Positions 53,279 to 62,778 of a stretch of 64,000 nucleotides of DNA are shown piece by piece (the first letter of the stretch is position 1; every line of letters starts with the position of its first letter). The stretch is from Devosia sp. A16 (GTDB lineage Bacteria > Pseudomonadota > Alphaproteobacteria > Rhizobiales > Devosiaceae): positions 124,001-188,000 of the forward strand of contig NZ_CP012945.1 of assembly GCF_001402915.1 (NCBI RefSeq), written 5' to 3'. The notes under the pieces are model-generated. The model worked only from the letters and a program-made list of their open reading frames with translations, was not told the DNA's origin and did not search any database. A program made the position numbers and the translations under genes.

Positions 53279-54220
53279 ATGGCACGCAAGATCATTATCG
53301 ACACCGACCCGGGCCAGGACGACGCCGTCGCCATCCTCATGGCGCTGGCCTCCCCGGACGACTTCGAGATCCTCGGCATCGTCGCGGTAGCGGGCAATGT
53401 GAGCCTCGCGCAGAACGCCCGCAACGCGCTCAAGGTCGTCGAACTCTCCGGTCGCAAGGACATCGCCGTCTACGCCGGCTGCGAGCGCCCCCTACGCCGC
53501 ACCCTCGTCACGGCCGAACACGTGCATGGCGAGACCGGGCTCGACGGCCCGGACCTGCCGCTGCCCAAGCTGCAGATCGAGGATCAGCATGGCGTCGATT
53601 TCCTCATCGACACGCTGATGGCTCACGAAGCGGGCACCGTGACGCTCGCCACCCTGGGGCCGCTGACCAATGTCGCCATGGCGATGGTCAAGGAGCCGCG
53701 CATCATCGGCCGCATCCAGGAAATCGTCATGATGGGCGGCGGCTATTTCGAAGGCGGCAACATCACCCCGGCCGCCGAGTTCAACATCTATGTCGATCCC
53801 GACGCCGCCGACATAGTGCTGCGCTCCGGCGTCTCCATCGCCATGCTGCCGCTCGACGTCACCCACATGATCCTCTCGACCCCCGAGCGGCTGCAGAAGA
53901 TCCGCGCGCTCGGCAACCGGGCCGGCGAAGCCGTCTATCAGATGCTGAGCTTCTCGGAGCGCTTCGACCTCAACAAGTATGGCTCGACCGGCGCCCCGCT
54001 GCATGACCCCTGCGTTGTCGCCTACATGCTGCAGCCCGACCTGTTCGAGGGCCGGCACATCAACGTGGTGATCGAGACGACCAGCGAGTTGACCGTCGGG
54101 ATGACCGTCGCCGATTACTGGGGCGTCACCGGCCGCGCCAGGAACGTCACCTATCTGCGCTCGGGCGACGCCGCCGGCTTCTACGAGCTGTTGACCGAAC
54201 GGCTGAGCCGCCTGCCCTGA
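53279..54220 (+). CDS. Inosine/uridine-preferring nucleoside hydrolase
   Basis: A 313-residue cytosolic enzyme that cleaves the N-glycosidic bond of nucleosides. The calcium-binding signature IIIDTDPGQDDAVAI is at about 5-19, MMGGGYFEGGNITPAAEFNIYVDPDAA in the middle, and the catalytic His falls in GAPLHDPCVVAYML. Substrate preference cannot be read. No nucleoside transporter is adjacent. Confidence 0.94.
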   Translation: MARKIIIDTDPGQDDAVAILMALASPDDFEILGIVAVAGNVSLAQNARNALKVVELSGRKDIAVYAGCERPLRRTLVTAEHVHGETGLDGPDLPLPKLQIEDQHGVDFLIDTLMAHEAGTVTLATLGPLTNVAMAMVKEPRIIGRIQEIVMMGGGYFEGGNITPAAEFNIYVDPDAADIVLRSGVSIAMLPLDVTHMILSTPERLQKIRALGNRAGEAVYQMLSFSERFDLNKYGSTGAPLHDPCVVAYMLQPDLFEGRHINVVIETTSELTVGMTVADYWGVTGRARNVTYLRSGDAAGFYELLTERLSRLP

Positions 54221-54225
54221 TCGGC

Positions 54226-54423
54226 TCACTCGTCGGAGTCCGGATGCCAGGTCGGCAGGTCCGACCACTCGCGTGGGGTAAACCCGGCGGTCGGATCTGC
54301 GGGCACGTCCTTACCGTCCAGTGCCCGTGCGATGGACGCCGCAAGCCGGTCCGCGAGCCGCTTGAACAGGACCGGCAGTCGGGCCAGCCGACGGGCAACG
54401 GGATGGGTTTCGATCAGGCTCAT
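54226..54423 (-). CDS. Small hypothetical protein (65 aa)
   Basis: A 65-residue protein beginning MSLIETHPVARRLARLPVL, with a basic, possibly amphipathic N-terminal helix and a polar C-terminal part with Trp (PREWSDLPTWHP). GGAGGAGA precedes the ATG at 54423 at good spacing, which supports real translation. I recognise no family. It converges with the nucleoside hydrolase gene. Confidence 0.5.
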   Translation of the reverse strand: MSLIETHPVARRLARLPVLFKRLADRLAASIARALDGKDVPADPTAGFTPREWSDLPTWHPDSDE

Positions 54424-54534
54424 TGTCTCCTCCGCGGGTTGATCGGCTGCTGTGGCCGACGGAGCGAGACTGGGCGCTGACCTCGCTTTGTGTCCCAAAG
54501 CGGGGTCCAAAATCCTCCAAATCGTTGTGACGGC

Positions 54535-56094
54535 TTAGTCCGGCAGGCCGGCCTTGCGCAGACCTTCTATCTGCAACCTGAAGCGCGAACCGAACCGCAA
54601 GCCCACCCGTTCGAGGTCGGCCATCCGCATACCCGGTACCTTGCTGAGGATCGTCGCGACCGTCGCCCTGGCCTCATCCATTCGGTCGAGATGCGCCTGC
54701 GCAGCCGCAAGCGTCCACATGGCCCCGACCCACTCGGCATTGGCCGCCAGGCTCTTGAGCGCCCAGTCTGCCGCCGCCTCGAATTCGCCCTTCAGCAGAT
54801 GCGCGATACCGACCCCGACCAACAGTTCGTAGTTGTCCAGCGCTCCGGGGGCGATCTCGATGGCGCGCAGGAAGCAGCGGTGTCCAAAGTCGATGTCGCC
54901 GGCCATGACGTTGGTGAAGGCGGTAAGCGACATCACCGTTGGATTGTTGGGGTTTGCCGCATAGGCCTGATCCAGCATCGCCAGAGCCCGCCGGCTGTCG
55001 TGGCGTACCGACAGCAGGATCAACGCGGCGATCGCCACCACCTGCGGATCGTCGTGGCCGATCTCGAGCGCCTGTTCGGCCAGTTGCAGCGCACGCTCCC
55101 GTTCGGCCTGGCTCATCCCCGAGCCGAACGTGTCCTGCCGCTCGTAGGCCCAGGCCGCATAGACCAGCCCCGTCGCAAAGCCAGGGTCGAGCCGAACGGC
55201 GCCCTCGAGCAAGGCGATCGCCTCGGCCCGGACCTCGGCCGAGGTTCCCCTGAACAATGGCAGAGCCTTCAGATACAGATCATAGGCATCGAGACTGCCG
55301 GGGTGCTTTCGGCGTGCCCGCTCGATCTCGGCGCGGCGCACTTCCGGTTCGACAAAGCCGACGACCGCGACCACGACCTCGTCGAAGAAGTCGAACAACT
55401 CCGCCCCGCTGCCGTCAAACTGCTGCGCCCACAGCTGCGTGGCGCTCGTCGCATCCACCAGCCTGACGCTCACCCTCAGCTGCGTCGCACGGCGTCGCAC
55501 CATGCCTTCGACCAGATAGCGCACGCCGTGCTCGGTGATCGCCGCGCCATCCAGTCCGCGTTCTCGAAAGCCGAACGAAGCATTGCGTGAGACCACAGCG
55601 AAAGTCCTGAACCGCGACAGTGCCGTGATCAGGTCTTCAACCAGCCCATCGGCGAAATAGGCTTGTTCGTTGTCGTCGGGCATGGTTGTGAACGGCATCA
55701 CCGCCACCATCGGGCGACGCGTCGACGAGAGCATGGGTCCGGCAATCTGTGACGGTCGCGGCAACCGATAGCCGACACGAGGGACCGTCGCGATCCACTC
55801 CTGTCCGTCGGCTGCCTTGCCGAGCGTCTTGCGCAAGCTGGCGATCTGCACCGACAGGTTCGCCTCTTCGACGAACAATCCGGGCCAGGCCCGCGCCATC
55901 AGCGCATCCTTGGTCACTGCCGCACCGTCCGCCTCTGCCAGCGCTGCCAAGAGCTCGAACGCCCGCCGCCCCAGGGGCACGACCTCGCCATCCCGGCGCA
56001 GCACTCCGGTCGCGCCGTCGAGCACAAATGGACCAAAGCTGCGGTGCCCTTCCTCCATGTCGCAAGCTATAGCTTGCTGCGTGACGCCGGTCAT
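54535..56094 (-). CDS. Winged-helix (OmpR-type) DNA-binding protein with FlgO-like and TPR domains
   Basis: A 519-residue regulator. An N-terminal Trans_Reg_C winged helix (about 18-110; LGRRAFELLAALAEADGAAVTKDALM, QIASLRKTLG) is followed by a FlgO/adenylate-cyclase-associated segment (about 130-235; AVMPFTTMPDDNEQAYFADGLVEDL) and TPR-like helices to the end. Proteins of this CadC/HilA-like layout lack a receiver domain and are thought to bind DNA and partner proteins directly. No membrane helix is visible. The start could be ATG 56058 instead. Its targets are unknown. Confidence 0.85.
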   Translation of the reverse strand: MTGVTQQAIACDMEEGHRSFGPFVLDGATGVLRRDGEVVPLGRRAFELLAALAEADGAAVTKDALMARAWPGLFVEEANLSVQIASLRKTLGKAADGQEWIATVPRVGYRLPRPSQIAGPMLSSTRRPMVAVMPFTTMPDDNEQAYFADGLVEDLITALSRFRTFAVVSRNASFGFRERGLDGAAITEHGVRYLVEGMVRRRATQLRVSVRLVDATSATQLWAQQFDGSGAELFDFFDEVVVAVVGFVEPEVRRAEIERARRKHPGSLDAYDLYLKALPLFRGTSAEVRAEAIALLEGAVRLDPGFATGLVYAAWAYERQDTFGSGMSQAERERALQLAEQALEIGHDDPQVVAIAALILLSVRHDSRRALAMLDQAYAANPNNPTVMSLTAFTNVMAGDIDFGHRCFLRAIEIAPGALDNYELLVGVGIAHLLKGEFEAAADWALKSLAANAEWVGAMWTLAAAQAHLDRMDEARATVATILSKVPGMRMADLERVGLRFGSRFRLQIEGLRKAGLPD

Positions 56095-56221
56095 CCGGCA
56101 CGCTGGCCCTAACGTAGGAGGGAGCGGCTCGTTTCGACCTGGGAAACCATGTCAGGCATCCCTGCCGTCGGTCCGGCCGCTCTAAGCAAATCCATAACCT
56201 CGCCTTCCTACCCTCATCGGC

Positions 56222-56623
56222 ATGATGAGGGAGAGCCGAGCACCAAGCACCCACCTGCCCCGTCGACGCGGCGCCCCTGCCGCGCCCGAGGTCGTGGCTG
56301 CAGGCGACGGTACCTCGTCGGTCGGCCAGGTGGGCCGGCAGTTCCGGCTGCAGGCAGCGCGCTGGCTGTGCCGCATGGTGGTGCGCGGCTTCGCACTGCT
56401 CTACCTCGCGGTGCTGGCCTATACCGGGATCAGCGCACTGGGCTGGTTCGACTTCGCGCCAAGGCCACTGGCCGGCGTCTTCCTCGTGGTGATCGGACTG
56501 CCCTGGACCCTCGCCGCTGTCTGGTTTCCCGATCCGCTGCAGCCGCTGGTCGCGGCGCTGGCGCCGCTGGTCACCCTGGTCCTGCTCTGGACCTGGTGCC
56601 ACTGGCCGCGGCGGCGCGGCTGA
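56222..56623 (+). CDS. Small membrane protein of unknown function
   Basis: A 133-residue protein with a basic N-terminal third and three hydrophobic helices (about 55-75, 81-100, 107-125). It has no family I recognise. The exact start is uncertain, since the first ~40 residues are Arg/Pro/Ala-rich and there is no strong ribosome site. Confidence 0.5.
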   Translation: MMRESRAPSTHLPRRRGAPAAPEVVAAGDGTSSVGQVGRQFRLQAARWLCRMVVRGFALLYLAVLAYTGISALGWFDFAPRPLAGVFLVVIGLPWTLAAVWFPDPLQPLVAALAPLVTLVLLWTWCHWPRRRG

Positions 56624-56701
56624 TCGGGAGTTCGCCGGCCCGACCACCCTTGCCCACCTGCTCCGGCCAGCGCTAGAAGGCTGCCAGCTCAGGAGCCCGC
56701 C

Positions 56702-57319
56702 ATGGATCTCGTCACTCTCGCCGCCTTCACCATCGCCTATGCCATCGCGGTCATCGTGCCCGGGCCCGGCGTCGCAGCGGTGGTGGCGCGGGCGCTCGGC
56801 GGCGGCTTCCGCTCCGCCTTTCCAATGGTGCTGGGCATTCTCGCCGGCGACCTGGTCTACCTGGTGTTCGCGCTGTTCGGCCTCGCCGCCATCGCCACCT
56901 GGTTCGGCCCGGTGTTCTTCGTGGTGAAATGGGCCGGCGCGCTCTACCTGCTCTATGTCGCCTGGCAGTTCTGGAGCGCCAGGCCCGGTTCCGAGCAGAT
57001 CGGCGCCAAGAAGGATGCCAGCGCCTGGAAGACCTTCCTGTCCGGCTTCGCCCTGACCATGGGCAATCCCAAGACCATCGTCTTCTACCTCGCCCTGCTG
57101 CCCACGGTGATCCCGCTCGACAAGCCGATCACCGCGCTCGGCTTTGCCGAACTGACCGGCATCGTGGTGGTGGTGCTGCTCGCCATCGGCTGCGCCTATG
57201 CCGGCCTCGCCGCCGCGGCGCGCGACTTCTTCAAGTCGAGCAAGGCGCTGCGGGTGCTGAACCGTACGGCGGGGGTGATCATGGCAAGTGCCGCGGCATT
57301 TGTGGTGGTGCGGGAGTAA
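56702..57319 (+). CDS. LysE/RhtB-family translocator
   Basis: A 205-residue inner-membrane exporter with six helices. The family signature PGPGVAAVVARALGGGFRSAF is at about 19-39, and GFALTMGNPKTIVFYLALLP at about 117-136. Members export amino acids such as lysine or homoserine lactones. AGGAG lies upstream of ATG 56702. Confidence 0.93.
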   Translation: MDLVTLAAFTIAYAIAVIVPGPGVAAVVARALGGGFRSAFPMVLGILAGDLVYLVFALFGLAAIATWFGPVFFVVKWAGALYLLYVAWQFWSARPGSEQIGAKKDASAWKTFLSGFALTMGNPKTIVFYLALLPTVIPLDKPITALGFAELTGIVVVVLLAIGCAYAGLAAAARDFFKSSKALRVLNRTAGVIMASAAAFVVVRE

Positions 57320-57334
57320 GAATCCCGACCGATA

Positions 57335-57462
57335 GAGACGGCCCCCTCCCGGCCTCCCCCATGAAGGGGGAGGTGAAGAGTAGAGGCCCCGTCTTCGATC
57401 GAGCCAAACGCGCCGGCAGGGCACCTCCCCCTTCATGGGGGAGGATGGGAGGGGGCCGTCTC
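57335..57462. repeat. GC-rich palindromic repeat, GAGACGGCCCC subtype, reverse orientation
   Basis: GAGACGGCCCCCTCCC and GGGAGGGGGCCGTCTC are exact arms. The core is the reverse of that in 14430-14563 and 38160-38287 (GGTGAAGAGTAGAGG first, GGGCACCTCC last). It lies between convergent LysE and phosphomannomutase genes. Confidence 0.87.
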
Positions 57463-57482
57463 GGCCCATAGCAGCCGCTGTC

Positions 57483-58886
57483 CTACCGCACCACCGCACT
57501 CGCCGCGGACAGCCCCCAGTCCAGCAGTTCCTTGGCCCGCTCCGGTGTCACACCCTCGACATAGCAGCGCAGCTCCGGTGCGTTGCCGGAGGCGCGGTAG
57601 TGCACGGTGTCGCCGGACGTCAGCGAGAAGCGCGGTCCATCGATGGTCGAGACCGACTGGATCTCGCCCACCGGCGCGAAAAAATCGCGCGCATAGCCCG
57701 GTTGTTCGACCAGCCCCGTCAGCAGCGCCGCACTGCGTTCGCTCGCCACATGCGCCAGCCGGTCGCTGAGCGCGGCACGCACCGGCAGCGTCCGCACCAG
57801 CCCGGCGACGCTTTCGCCCAGCTTGGCCGCGGTCCCCAGCACGGCAAGGATCGGCAGCACCGCATCGCGCGTCGGCAGCGGGCTCAGCACGCGGCCGTTG
57901 ATCGCTACCTCGCTTCCCAGCAGCAAACCACCATTGGCTTCGAACCCGACAACTGCGCCGGGCGAGCCGCTCGCAGCATCCTGCATGCCGGAAATGACAT
58001 AGGGCGAGCCGACCCTGGTGCGGTCGACCCGGCCGAACCAGCCGACGCCCTCGATCGCCGAGTTCGAGGTGACGGGCGTTACCACGCGGTCGGCACCCAG
58101 GAAGCGCGCGGCGAGCATCCCCAGCACGTCGCCGCGCACGAAATTGCCCTCGCCGTCGATCAGGAGCGGCCGGTCGCCGTCGCCGTCGGTCGAAACTATG
58201 GCGTCGAGGCCATGCTGCCGGATCCAGCCCAGGCGCGGCTCGAACAACGGATCGGAGAACGCTTCGGTATCGACCGCCACGAAACTCTCGGAGCGGCCGA
58301 GCCGCACCACGTCGGCGCCGGCCCGGGTGAGGAACGACACCAGCAGGTCGCGCGCCACCGACGAATGCTCGAACACCCCGATGCGCCAGCCCTTCAGCGC
58401 CGCAGCATCGAGCAGGCCGCGATAGCGCTGCCGGTAGCGGTCGCCGGCCGCGATGCTGCCATCCTCGGCCCGACCCTCGCCCGCCGGCACCGTCTCGCGC
58501 AGCGCCGCGGCGATGCCGTTCTCGTCCGCTTTGGTGATCTCCCCGGCTGCGACATAGAACTTGAGCCCGTTGCGGTCGGCCGGGATGTGGCTGCCGGTCA
58601 CCATGATGGCCGGCCCGCCGAGCGCCATGGCGTGGAGCGCCAGCGCCGGGGTCGGCAGCACCCCGCAATCGACCGGCACCAGCCCGGCCGCACGGATCGC
58701 CGCGACACAATCGGCAAGGATGGCCGGGCTCGAGGCCCGCAGATCACGGCCGAGATAGACGCGCCCACCGGCCACGGTACCGATATGGTCGAGAAACGCC
58801 GCCGTGTAACGCCGCGCCGCCCCGCCGGTGAGATCGACCGCGAGGCCGCGCAGGCCGCTGGTGCCAAACTTCAGTGAATCCGTCAT
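57483..58886 (-). CDS. Phosphomannomutase / phosphohexomutase
   Basis: A 467-residue alpha-D-phosphohexomutase. FGTSGLRGLAVDLTG opens the protein; the active-site serine is in VTGSHIPADRNGLKFY (about 90), and the magnesium loop is STDGDGDRPLL (about 230). It is annotated as phosphomannomutase by family resemblance; phosphoglucosamine or phosphoglucomutase activity cannot be excluded. It is distinct from the pgm at 40470. Confidence 0.9.
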   Translation of the reverse strand: MTDSLKFGTSGLRGLAVDLTGGAARRYTAAFLDHIGTVAGGRVYLGRDLRASSPAILADCVAAIRAAGLVPVDCGVLPTPALALHAMALGGPAIMVTGSHIPADRNGLKFYVAAGEITKADENGIAAALRETVPAGEGRAEDGSIAAGDRYRQRYRGLLDAAALKGWRIGVFEHSSVARDLLVSFLTRAGADVVRLGRSESFVAVDTEAFSDPLFEPRLGWIRQHGLDAIVSTDGDGDRPLLIDGEGNFVRGDVLGMLAARFLGADRVVTPVTSNSAIEGVGWFGRVDRTRVGSPYVISGMQDAASGSPGAVVGFEANGGLLLGSEVAINGRVLSPLPTRDAVLPILAVLGTAAKLGESVAGLVRTLPVRAALSDRLAHVASERSAALLTGLVEQPGYARDFFAPVGEIQSVSTIDGPRFSLTSGDTVHYRASGNAPELRCYVEGVTPERAKELLDWGLSAASAVVR

Positions 58887-58991
58887 GCCGCACACTCCAA
58901 ATCCGACTGAGCTTTGTCATGCCGCCGTCGGCTTCGGCAAGCGCCGGTCGATGTTAATGTTTCGTTCACTTTGCGCCCGCAGTCTCCTGGC

Positions 58992-59222
58992 ATGCAGATT
59001 CAGAAGCGCACCATGAACTGGCTGCCGCGCGCCTCGCTCTATGCCGAGGCCGAGGCTGCACGCCAGAAGCGCCGGGCGCAGGCCCAGTCCGACCTTGCCA
59101 ACTCGGCCAACACCAATGCCGCGCTGATTTCAGGGGGCACCTCCAATGTTGGCGAATCGATCAACCTGACGCTGCGCATTGCCGCTGCCCGCATCCAGGG
59201 CGGCACCACGAAGAAGGTCTAG
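58992..59222 (+). CDS. Small hypothetical protein (76 aa)
   Basis: A 76-residue polar protein: MQIQKRTMNWLPRASLY, then an Arg/Gln/Ala helix and an Asn/Ser-rich part ending RIAAARIQGG. I recognise no family. The open frame extends upstream, but the composition turns normal at ATG 58992. It precedes the DNA glycosylase by 39 bases. Confidence 0.5.
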   Translation: MQIQKRTMNWLPRASLYAEAEAARQKRRAQAQSDLANSANTNAALISGGTSNVGESINLTLRIAAARIQGGTTKKV

Positions 59223-59261
59223 CGGCTTGCGCTCACTGGGATAATTGCCCAGTCTCGGCGC

Positions 59262-59828
59262 ATGCCCTCCTTCGATCCCATCGGCTTCTTCAACCGTGAA
59301 GTCACCGTGGTGGCCCGCGAACTGCTCGGCGCACGGTTCCTCGTCGATGGCGTCGGTGGGCGCATTGCCGAGACCGAAGCCTACCATCCGACCGAACCCG
59401 CTTCGCACTCGCATCGCGGCCCTACCGAGCGAAACGCCTCGATGTTCCTGGGCCCCGGCCACATCTATGTCTACCGGTCCTACGGCATCCACTGGTGCTT
59501 CAACTTCGTCTGCGCCGATGCCTCGGCGGTGCTCATCCGCGCCCTCGAGCCCACCGATGGCATCGAGATCATGGCCGAGCGCCGCGGGGTCGCCAGCCTC
59601 CGCGACCTCTGCTCGGGCCCCGGCAAGGTCGGGCAGGCGCTTGGCGTAACCCGCTCGGCCCATGACGGGTTGATGATCGACGCGCCACCGTTCAGCTTCG
59701 CGCCGGCTGAGACTCCGTCGCCGGCGGTGATCGGCCCCCGCATCGGCATCACCAAGGCGGCTGACCTGCCCTGGCGCTTCGGCATCGCCGGTTCGCCGTT
59801 CCTCAGCAAGGCCTTTCGTCCCGGCTGA
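59262..59828 (+). CDS. 3-methyladenine DNA glycosylase (AAG/Mpg family)
   Basis: A 188-residue base-excision repair enzyme. The motifs [20 protein letters not shown] (Glu catalytic), [22 protein letters not shown] and [14 protein letters not shown] are typical of the AAG fold. It removes alkylated purines such as 3-methyladenine and hypoxanthine. It is slightly shorter than the usual ~200 residues but complete. Confidence 0.94.
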   Translation: MPSFDPIGFFNREVTVVARELLGARFLVDGVGGRIAETEAYHPTEPASHSHRGPTERNASMFLGPGHIYVYRSYGIHWCFNFVCADASAVLIRALEPTDGIEIMAERRGVASLRDLCSGPGKVGQALGVTRSAHDGLMIDAPPFSFAPAETPSPAVIGPRIGITKAADLPWRFGIAGSPFLSKAFRPG

Positions 59829-59917
59829 GCGCTGGGGCGGGAAGACACGCGGTCGCACCGGGTTTCCCTTTGCGCCGGCTTTGGTTAGGTTGCGCCCGAA
59901 CTCAACAGGAGATGCCC

Positions 59918-60232
59918 GTGGCGGTCGATGTGCTGATCAAGCAATTGCTGGAAACCGGCAGCATGAACGAGGAAACCACTGCCGATCTGAACCGCTGGCA
60001 AGCCGAGTTCGCCGAGGGCACGCTGCATGCCGACGACGCCGCCTATATCGAGGCGCTGCATGCCAAGATCACCGGCGCCCCGATTTCCGACGTCGAAACC
60101 GCCCTCGTCGCCCTTGGGGCTGAACCGACCCGCATCGATGGCCTGAACATCGAGGAGTGGCGCGACCGCGCACTGCGCGCCGAGAGCGAACTCGCCGCCC
60201 TCAAGGACAGCGTCAGCGCCACCAGCGCTTGA
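59918..60232 (+). CDS. Small helical hypothetical protein (104 aa)
   Basis: A 104-residue acidic, helical protein (LNRWQAEFAEGTLHADDAAYIEALHAKI, ending LRAESELAALKDSVSATSA). The start was set at GTG 59918, six bases past GGAG at 59908-59911; ATG 59912 is too close to that site. No family is recognised. Confidence 0.62.
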   Translation: MAVDVLIKQLLETGSMNEETTADLNRWQAEFAEGTLHADDAAYIEALHAKITGAPISDVETALVALGAEPTRIDGLNIEEWRDRALRAESELAALKDSVSATSA

Positions 60233-60258
60233 CCGCCGCCACAGGCTCCCCGTAGAAG

Positions 60259-60284
60259 CCGCCCGGCACGGGGGGCGTGTTTTT
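60259..60284 (+). terminator. Weak hairpin with T-run
   Basis: CGCCC and GGGCG pair around a loop and are followed by TTTTT on the plus strand, after the 59918 gene. The stem is short, so the call is tentative; the ATP-grasp gene begins only 13 bases later. Confidence 0.3.
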
Positions 60285-60296
60285 ACGGAATTGATA

Positions 60297-61622
60297 ATGA
60301 CAACGAGTCCGACACGCGTCCAACCGCCCAAGCTGTTGCGCCTGCTGGAAATTGCCTCTACCCGGCGCGACATGGAGCGCCGGTTCCAACGCGCCTTTGG
60401 CCGCCTTCCCGACCTCTCGCATCCGCGCACCTTCAACGAGCGCATGCTGCACCGACTGGTCTACGATCGCGATCCGCTGTTCACGGTGTTCAGCGACAAG
60501 ATCGCCGCCAAGGACTACATCGCGCGCCGCGTCGGCCCGGGCTACAACGTGCCGCTGCTCGGCAAATGGAGCACCCCCCGCCAGATCGATTGGGCCGCCC
60601 TGCCCGAGCGCTTCGTACTCAAGCCCAGCGGCGACAGCGGCAGGTTCGTGCTGGTGCGCGGGCCGGCCGAGCGCAACCCTGATCACTTGCGCGCCATCGC
60701 CTGGAGCTGGCTGAAGACGCGCCGGGCCGGCCGGCGCCATGCGGAATGGGGCTACCGCGGTGTGCCACGCCAGCTGCTTGCCGAGCCGCTGCTCGTCGGG
60801 CCGGACGGCGGCACCCCGCCCGAAATCAACGTCCTCACCTTCGGCGGCAAGGCGAAACTGATCCGCCGCTTCACCGGCCGAAAGACTCTGCCGGAGCGGC
60901 GCGACGCCTGGTTCGATGCCACCGGTCGTCAGGTCGAGATCGGCGTGGTTTCCATCGCCAGCGTCCGCATGGAGTTGCCCGAATCCCTGCGCCTCGAACT
61001 CATCGAGGTGGCCGAGGCGCTGTCTGACGGTCTCGATCATCTGCGGGTCGACTTCTACCTCACCGGCGACGGTCTCCGAGTGGGCGAGCTCACGCCCTAT
61101 TCCTGGGGCGGAATGGCGCATTGGCGCTCGCCCGACCTCGACGAGAAGATGGGTCGGCTCTGGGCGGGTGAGAACGACTACGCCATATTCGACGATTTCC
61201 GCGATCCCGACCCTGCCGGCGTGCCGCCTGCCGACACCGCGACCTGGCTGAAGACCTGGGAGCAGCTGATCAACGCCGGTGACTACGCATCGGCGCGCCA
61301 GCTGTTCGCAACCGATGTCGTGGCCTTCGGCTCGCTGGCTGAGACCATGAACGGGCTCGACGCGCTGGAACAGCAGCAGTGGCGCAAAATCTGGGGCAGC
61401 AATCGCGAATTCGCCTTCGAAGCTCCGGCGATGGTTTCCGCCAGCGACGGCGCCTCAACGGTCGCCCTTCGCTGGCACTCCAAAGGCATGACCGAAGATG
61501 GCGGCTGGTACGAACGGCGCGGCCGCTGCACACTGGTGCTGGAGCGCCGCGGCCGAGGCCTTGTCTGTACCCACAGCCATTTCTCGATGGATCCGGGGAT
61601 ACCACCGCGCCGTTCAGAGTAA
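60297..61622 (+). CDS. TupA-like ATP-grasp protein fused to NTF2/SnoaL-like domain
   Basis: A 441-residue protein with two domains. Residues about 35-290 resemble TupA-type ATP-grasp proteins of polysaccharide and teichuronopeptide clusters: HPRTFNERMLHRL, SDKIAAKDYIARR, RFVLKPSGDSGRF and LRVDFYLTGDGLRVGELT. Residues about 315-430 look like a SnoaL/DUF4440 (NTF2-fold) domain: WEQLINAGDYASARQLFATDVVAFG and VALRWHSKGMTED. The N-terminal domain probably ligates an amino group to a carboxylate or modifies a glycan, but this is not proven. No polysaccharide cluster surrounds it. Confidence 0.72.
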   Translation: MTTSPTRVQPPKLLRLLEIASTRRDMERRFQRAFGRLPDLSHPRTFNERMLHRLVYDRDPLFTVFSDKIAAKDYIARRVGPGYNVPLLGKWSTPRQIDWAALPERFVLKPSGDSGRFVLVRGPAERNPDHLRAIAWSWLKTRRAGRRHAEWGYRGVPRQLLAEPLLVGPDGGTPPEINVLTFGGKAKLIRRFTGRKTLPERRDAWFDATGRQVEIGVVSIASVRMELPESLRLELIEVAEALSDGLDHLRVDFYLTGDGLRVGELTPYSWGGMAHWRSPDLDEKMGRLWAGENDYAIFDDFRDPDPAGVPPADTATWLKTWEQLINAGDYASARQLFATDVVAFGSLAETMNGLDALEQQQWRKIWGSNREFAFEAPAMVSASDGASTVALRWHSKGMTEDGGWYERRGRCTLVLERRGRGLVCTHSHFSMDPGIPPRRSE

Positions 61623-61647
61623 GTGCCCCCCGATCGGAGATTTATGG

Positions 61648-62772
61648 ATGCGCCTGTTCCTGACCAGCCTTGCCCTGGGTCTCACCCTGGGGTTTGGATC
61701 GGCCCTCGCCCAGCCCGTGGCCCTGACCACCCGCCTCGTCACTGACGCGCTGGACCAGCCGCTGTTCGCCGTCGCGCCGCCGGCTGATCCACGGCTGTTC
61801 GTGGTCGAGCAGACCGGTCGCATCCGCATCATCGTTGACGGCAAACTGGCCGAGGCGCCGTTCCTCGATCTCAGCGCCAGCGTCAGCAGCGGCGGCGAAC
61901 AGGGGCTGCTCGGCCTCGCCTTCCACCCCGACTACGCCAATAACGGCCGCTTCTTCGTCAACTACACCGACAAGGACGGCGCGACCCACATCGTCGGCTA
62001 CAAGGTTTCGGCCGATCCCGCCGTCGCCGACCCGGCCTCGGCGGGCGAACTGCTGCGCATCGACCAGCCCTTTGCCAATCACAACGGCGGCTGGCTCGGT
62101 TTCGGCCCCGACGGCTTGCTTTATATCGGCATGGGCGATGGCGGCTCGGGCGGCGATCCTGGCAACCGCGCGCAGAACCCCGACGAACTGCTCGGCAAGA
62201 TCCTGCGCCTCGATGTCGACGGAGCGACGCCCTACGCCATCCCCGAAGCCAATCCCTTCGCCGAAGGCGGCGGCCGGCCCGAGATCTTCGCGCTCGGCGT
62301 GCGTAACCCCTGGCGCCCGTCCTTCGACGGCGACGATTTCTACATCGCCGATGTCGGCCAGAGCGCTTACGAGGAAATCACCGTCATCACTGCCGAGTCC
62401 GCCGGCGCCAATCTCGGCTGGAACATCATGGAAGGACCGGCCTGCTACGGCGCCCAGAGCTGCGAACAGACCGGCCTCGTGCCGCCGAGCTACAGCTATT
62501 CGCACGACACCGGCGGCTGCTCGATCACCGGCGGCTATGTCTATCGCGGCAAGGCCATCCCCGAGATCGCGGGCCAGTATTTCTTCGCCGATTTCTGCGA
62601 CAGCCGCGTCAACTCCTTCGCCTATGCGGACGGCGAGGCCGGCGACGTCTTCGACTGGACGGCGCAACTGGGCGGCATCGGCGGCATCACCTCGTTCGGC
62701 GTCGACAGCGCCGGCGAACTCTACCTCACGACGATCGAGGGCAAGTTGTTCGAGGTGGTGCGGGCGGAGTGA
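61648..62772 (+). CDS. PQQ-dependent sugar dehydrogenase (Asd/YliI-like)
   Basis: A 374-residue periplasmic enzyme. The signal peptide (about 1-20, GSALAQP) begins at ATG 61648. The six-bladed propeller has LFVVEQTGRIRII, GEQGLLGLAFHPDY, NHNGGWLGFGPDGLLYIGMGDGG (catalytic His) and GVRNPWRPSFDG, all typical of the soluble aldose sugar dehydrogenase group. It oxidises free sugars and needs PQQ. Two Cys pairs late in the protein may form disulfides. Confidence 0.92.
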   Translation: MRLFLTSLALGLTLGFGSALAQPVALTTRLVTDALDQPLFAVAPPADPRLFVVEQTGRIRIIVDGKLAEAPFLDLSASVSSGGEQGLLGLAFHPDYANNGRFFVNYTDKDGATHIVGYKVSADPAVADPASAGELLRIDQPFANHNGGWLGFGPDGLLYIGMGDGGSGGDPGNRAQNPDELLGKILRLDVDGATPYAIPEANPFAEGGGRPEIFALGVRNPWRPSFDGDDFYIADVGQSAYEEITVITAESAGANLGWNIMEGPACYGAQSCEQTGLVPPSYSYSHDTGGCSITGGYVYRGKAIPEIAGQYFFADFCDSRVNSFAYADGEAGDVFDWTAQLGGIGGITSFGVDSAGELYLTTIEGKLFEVVRAE

Positions 62773-62778
62773 GGGAGT

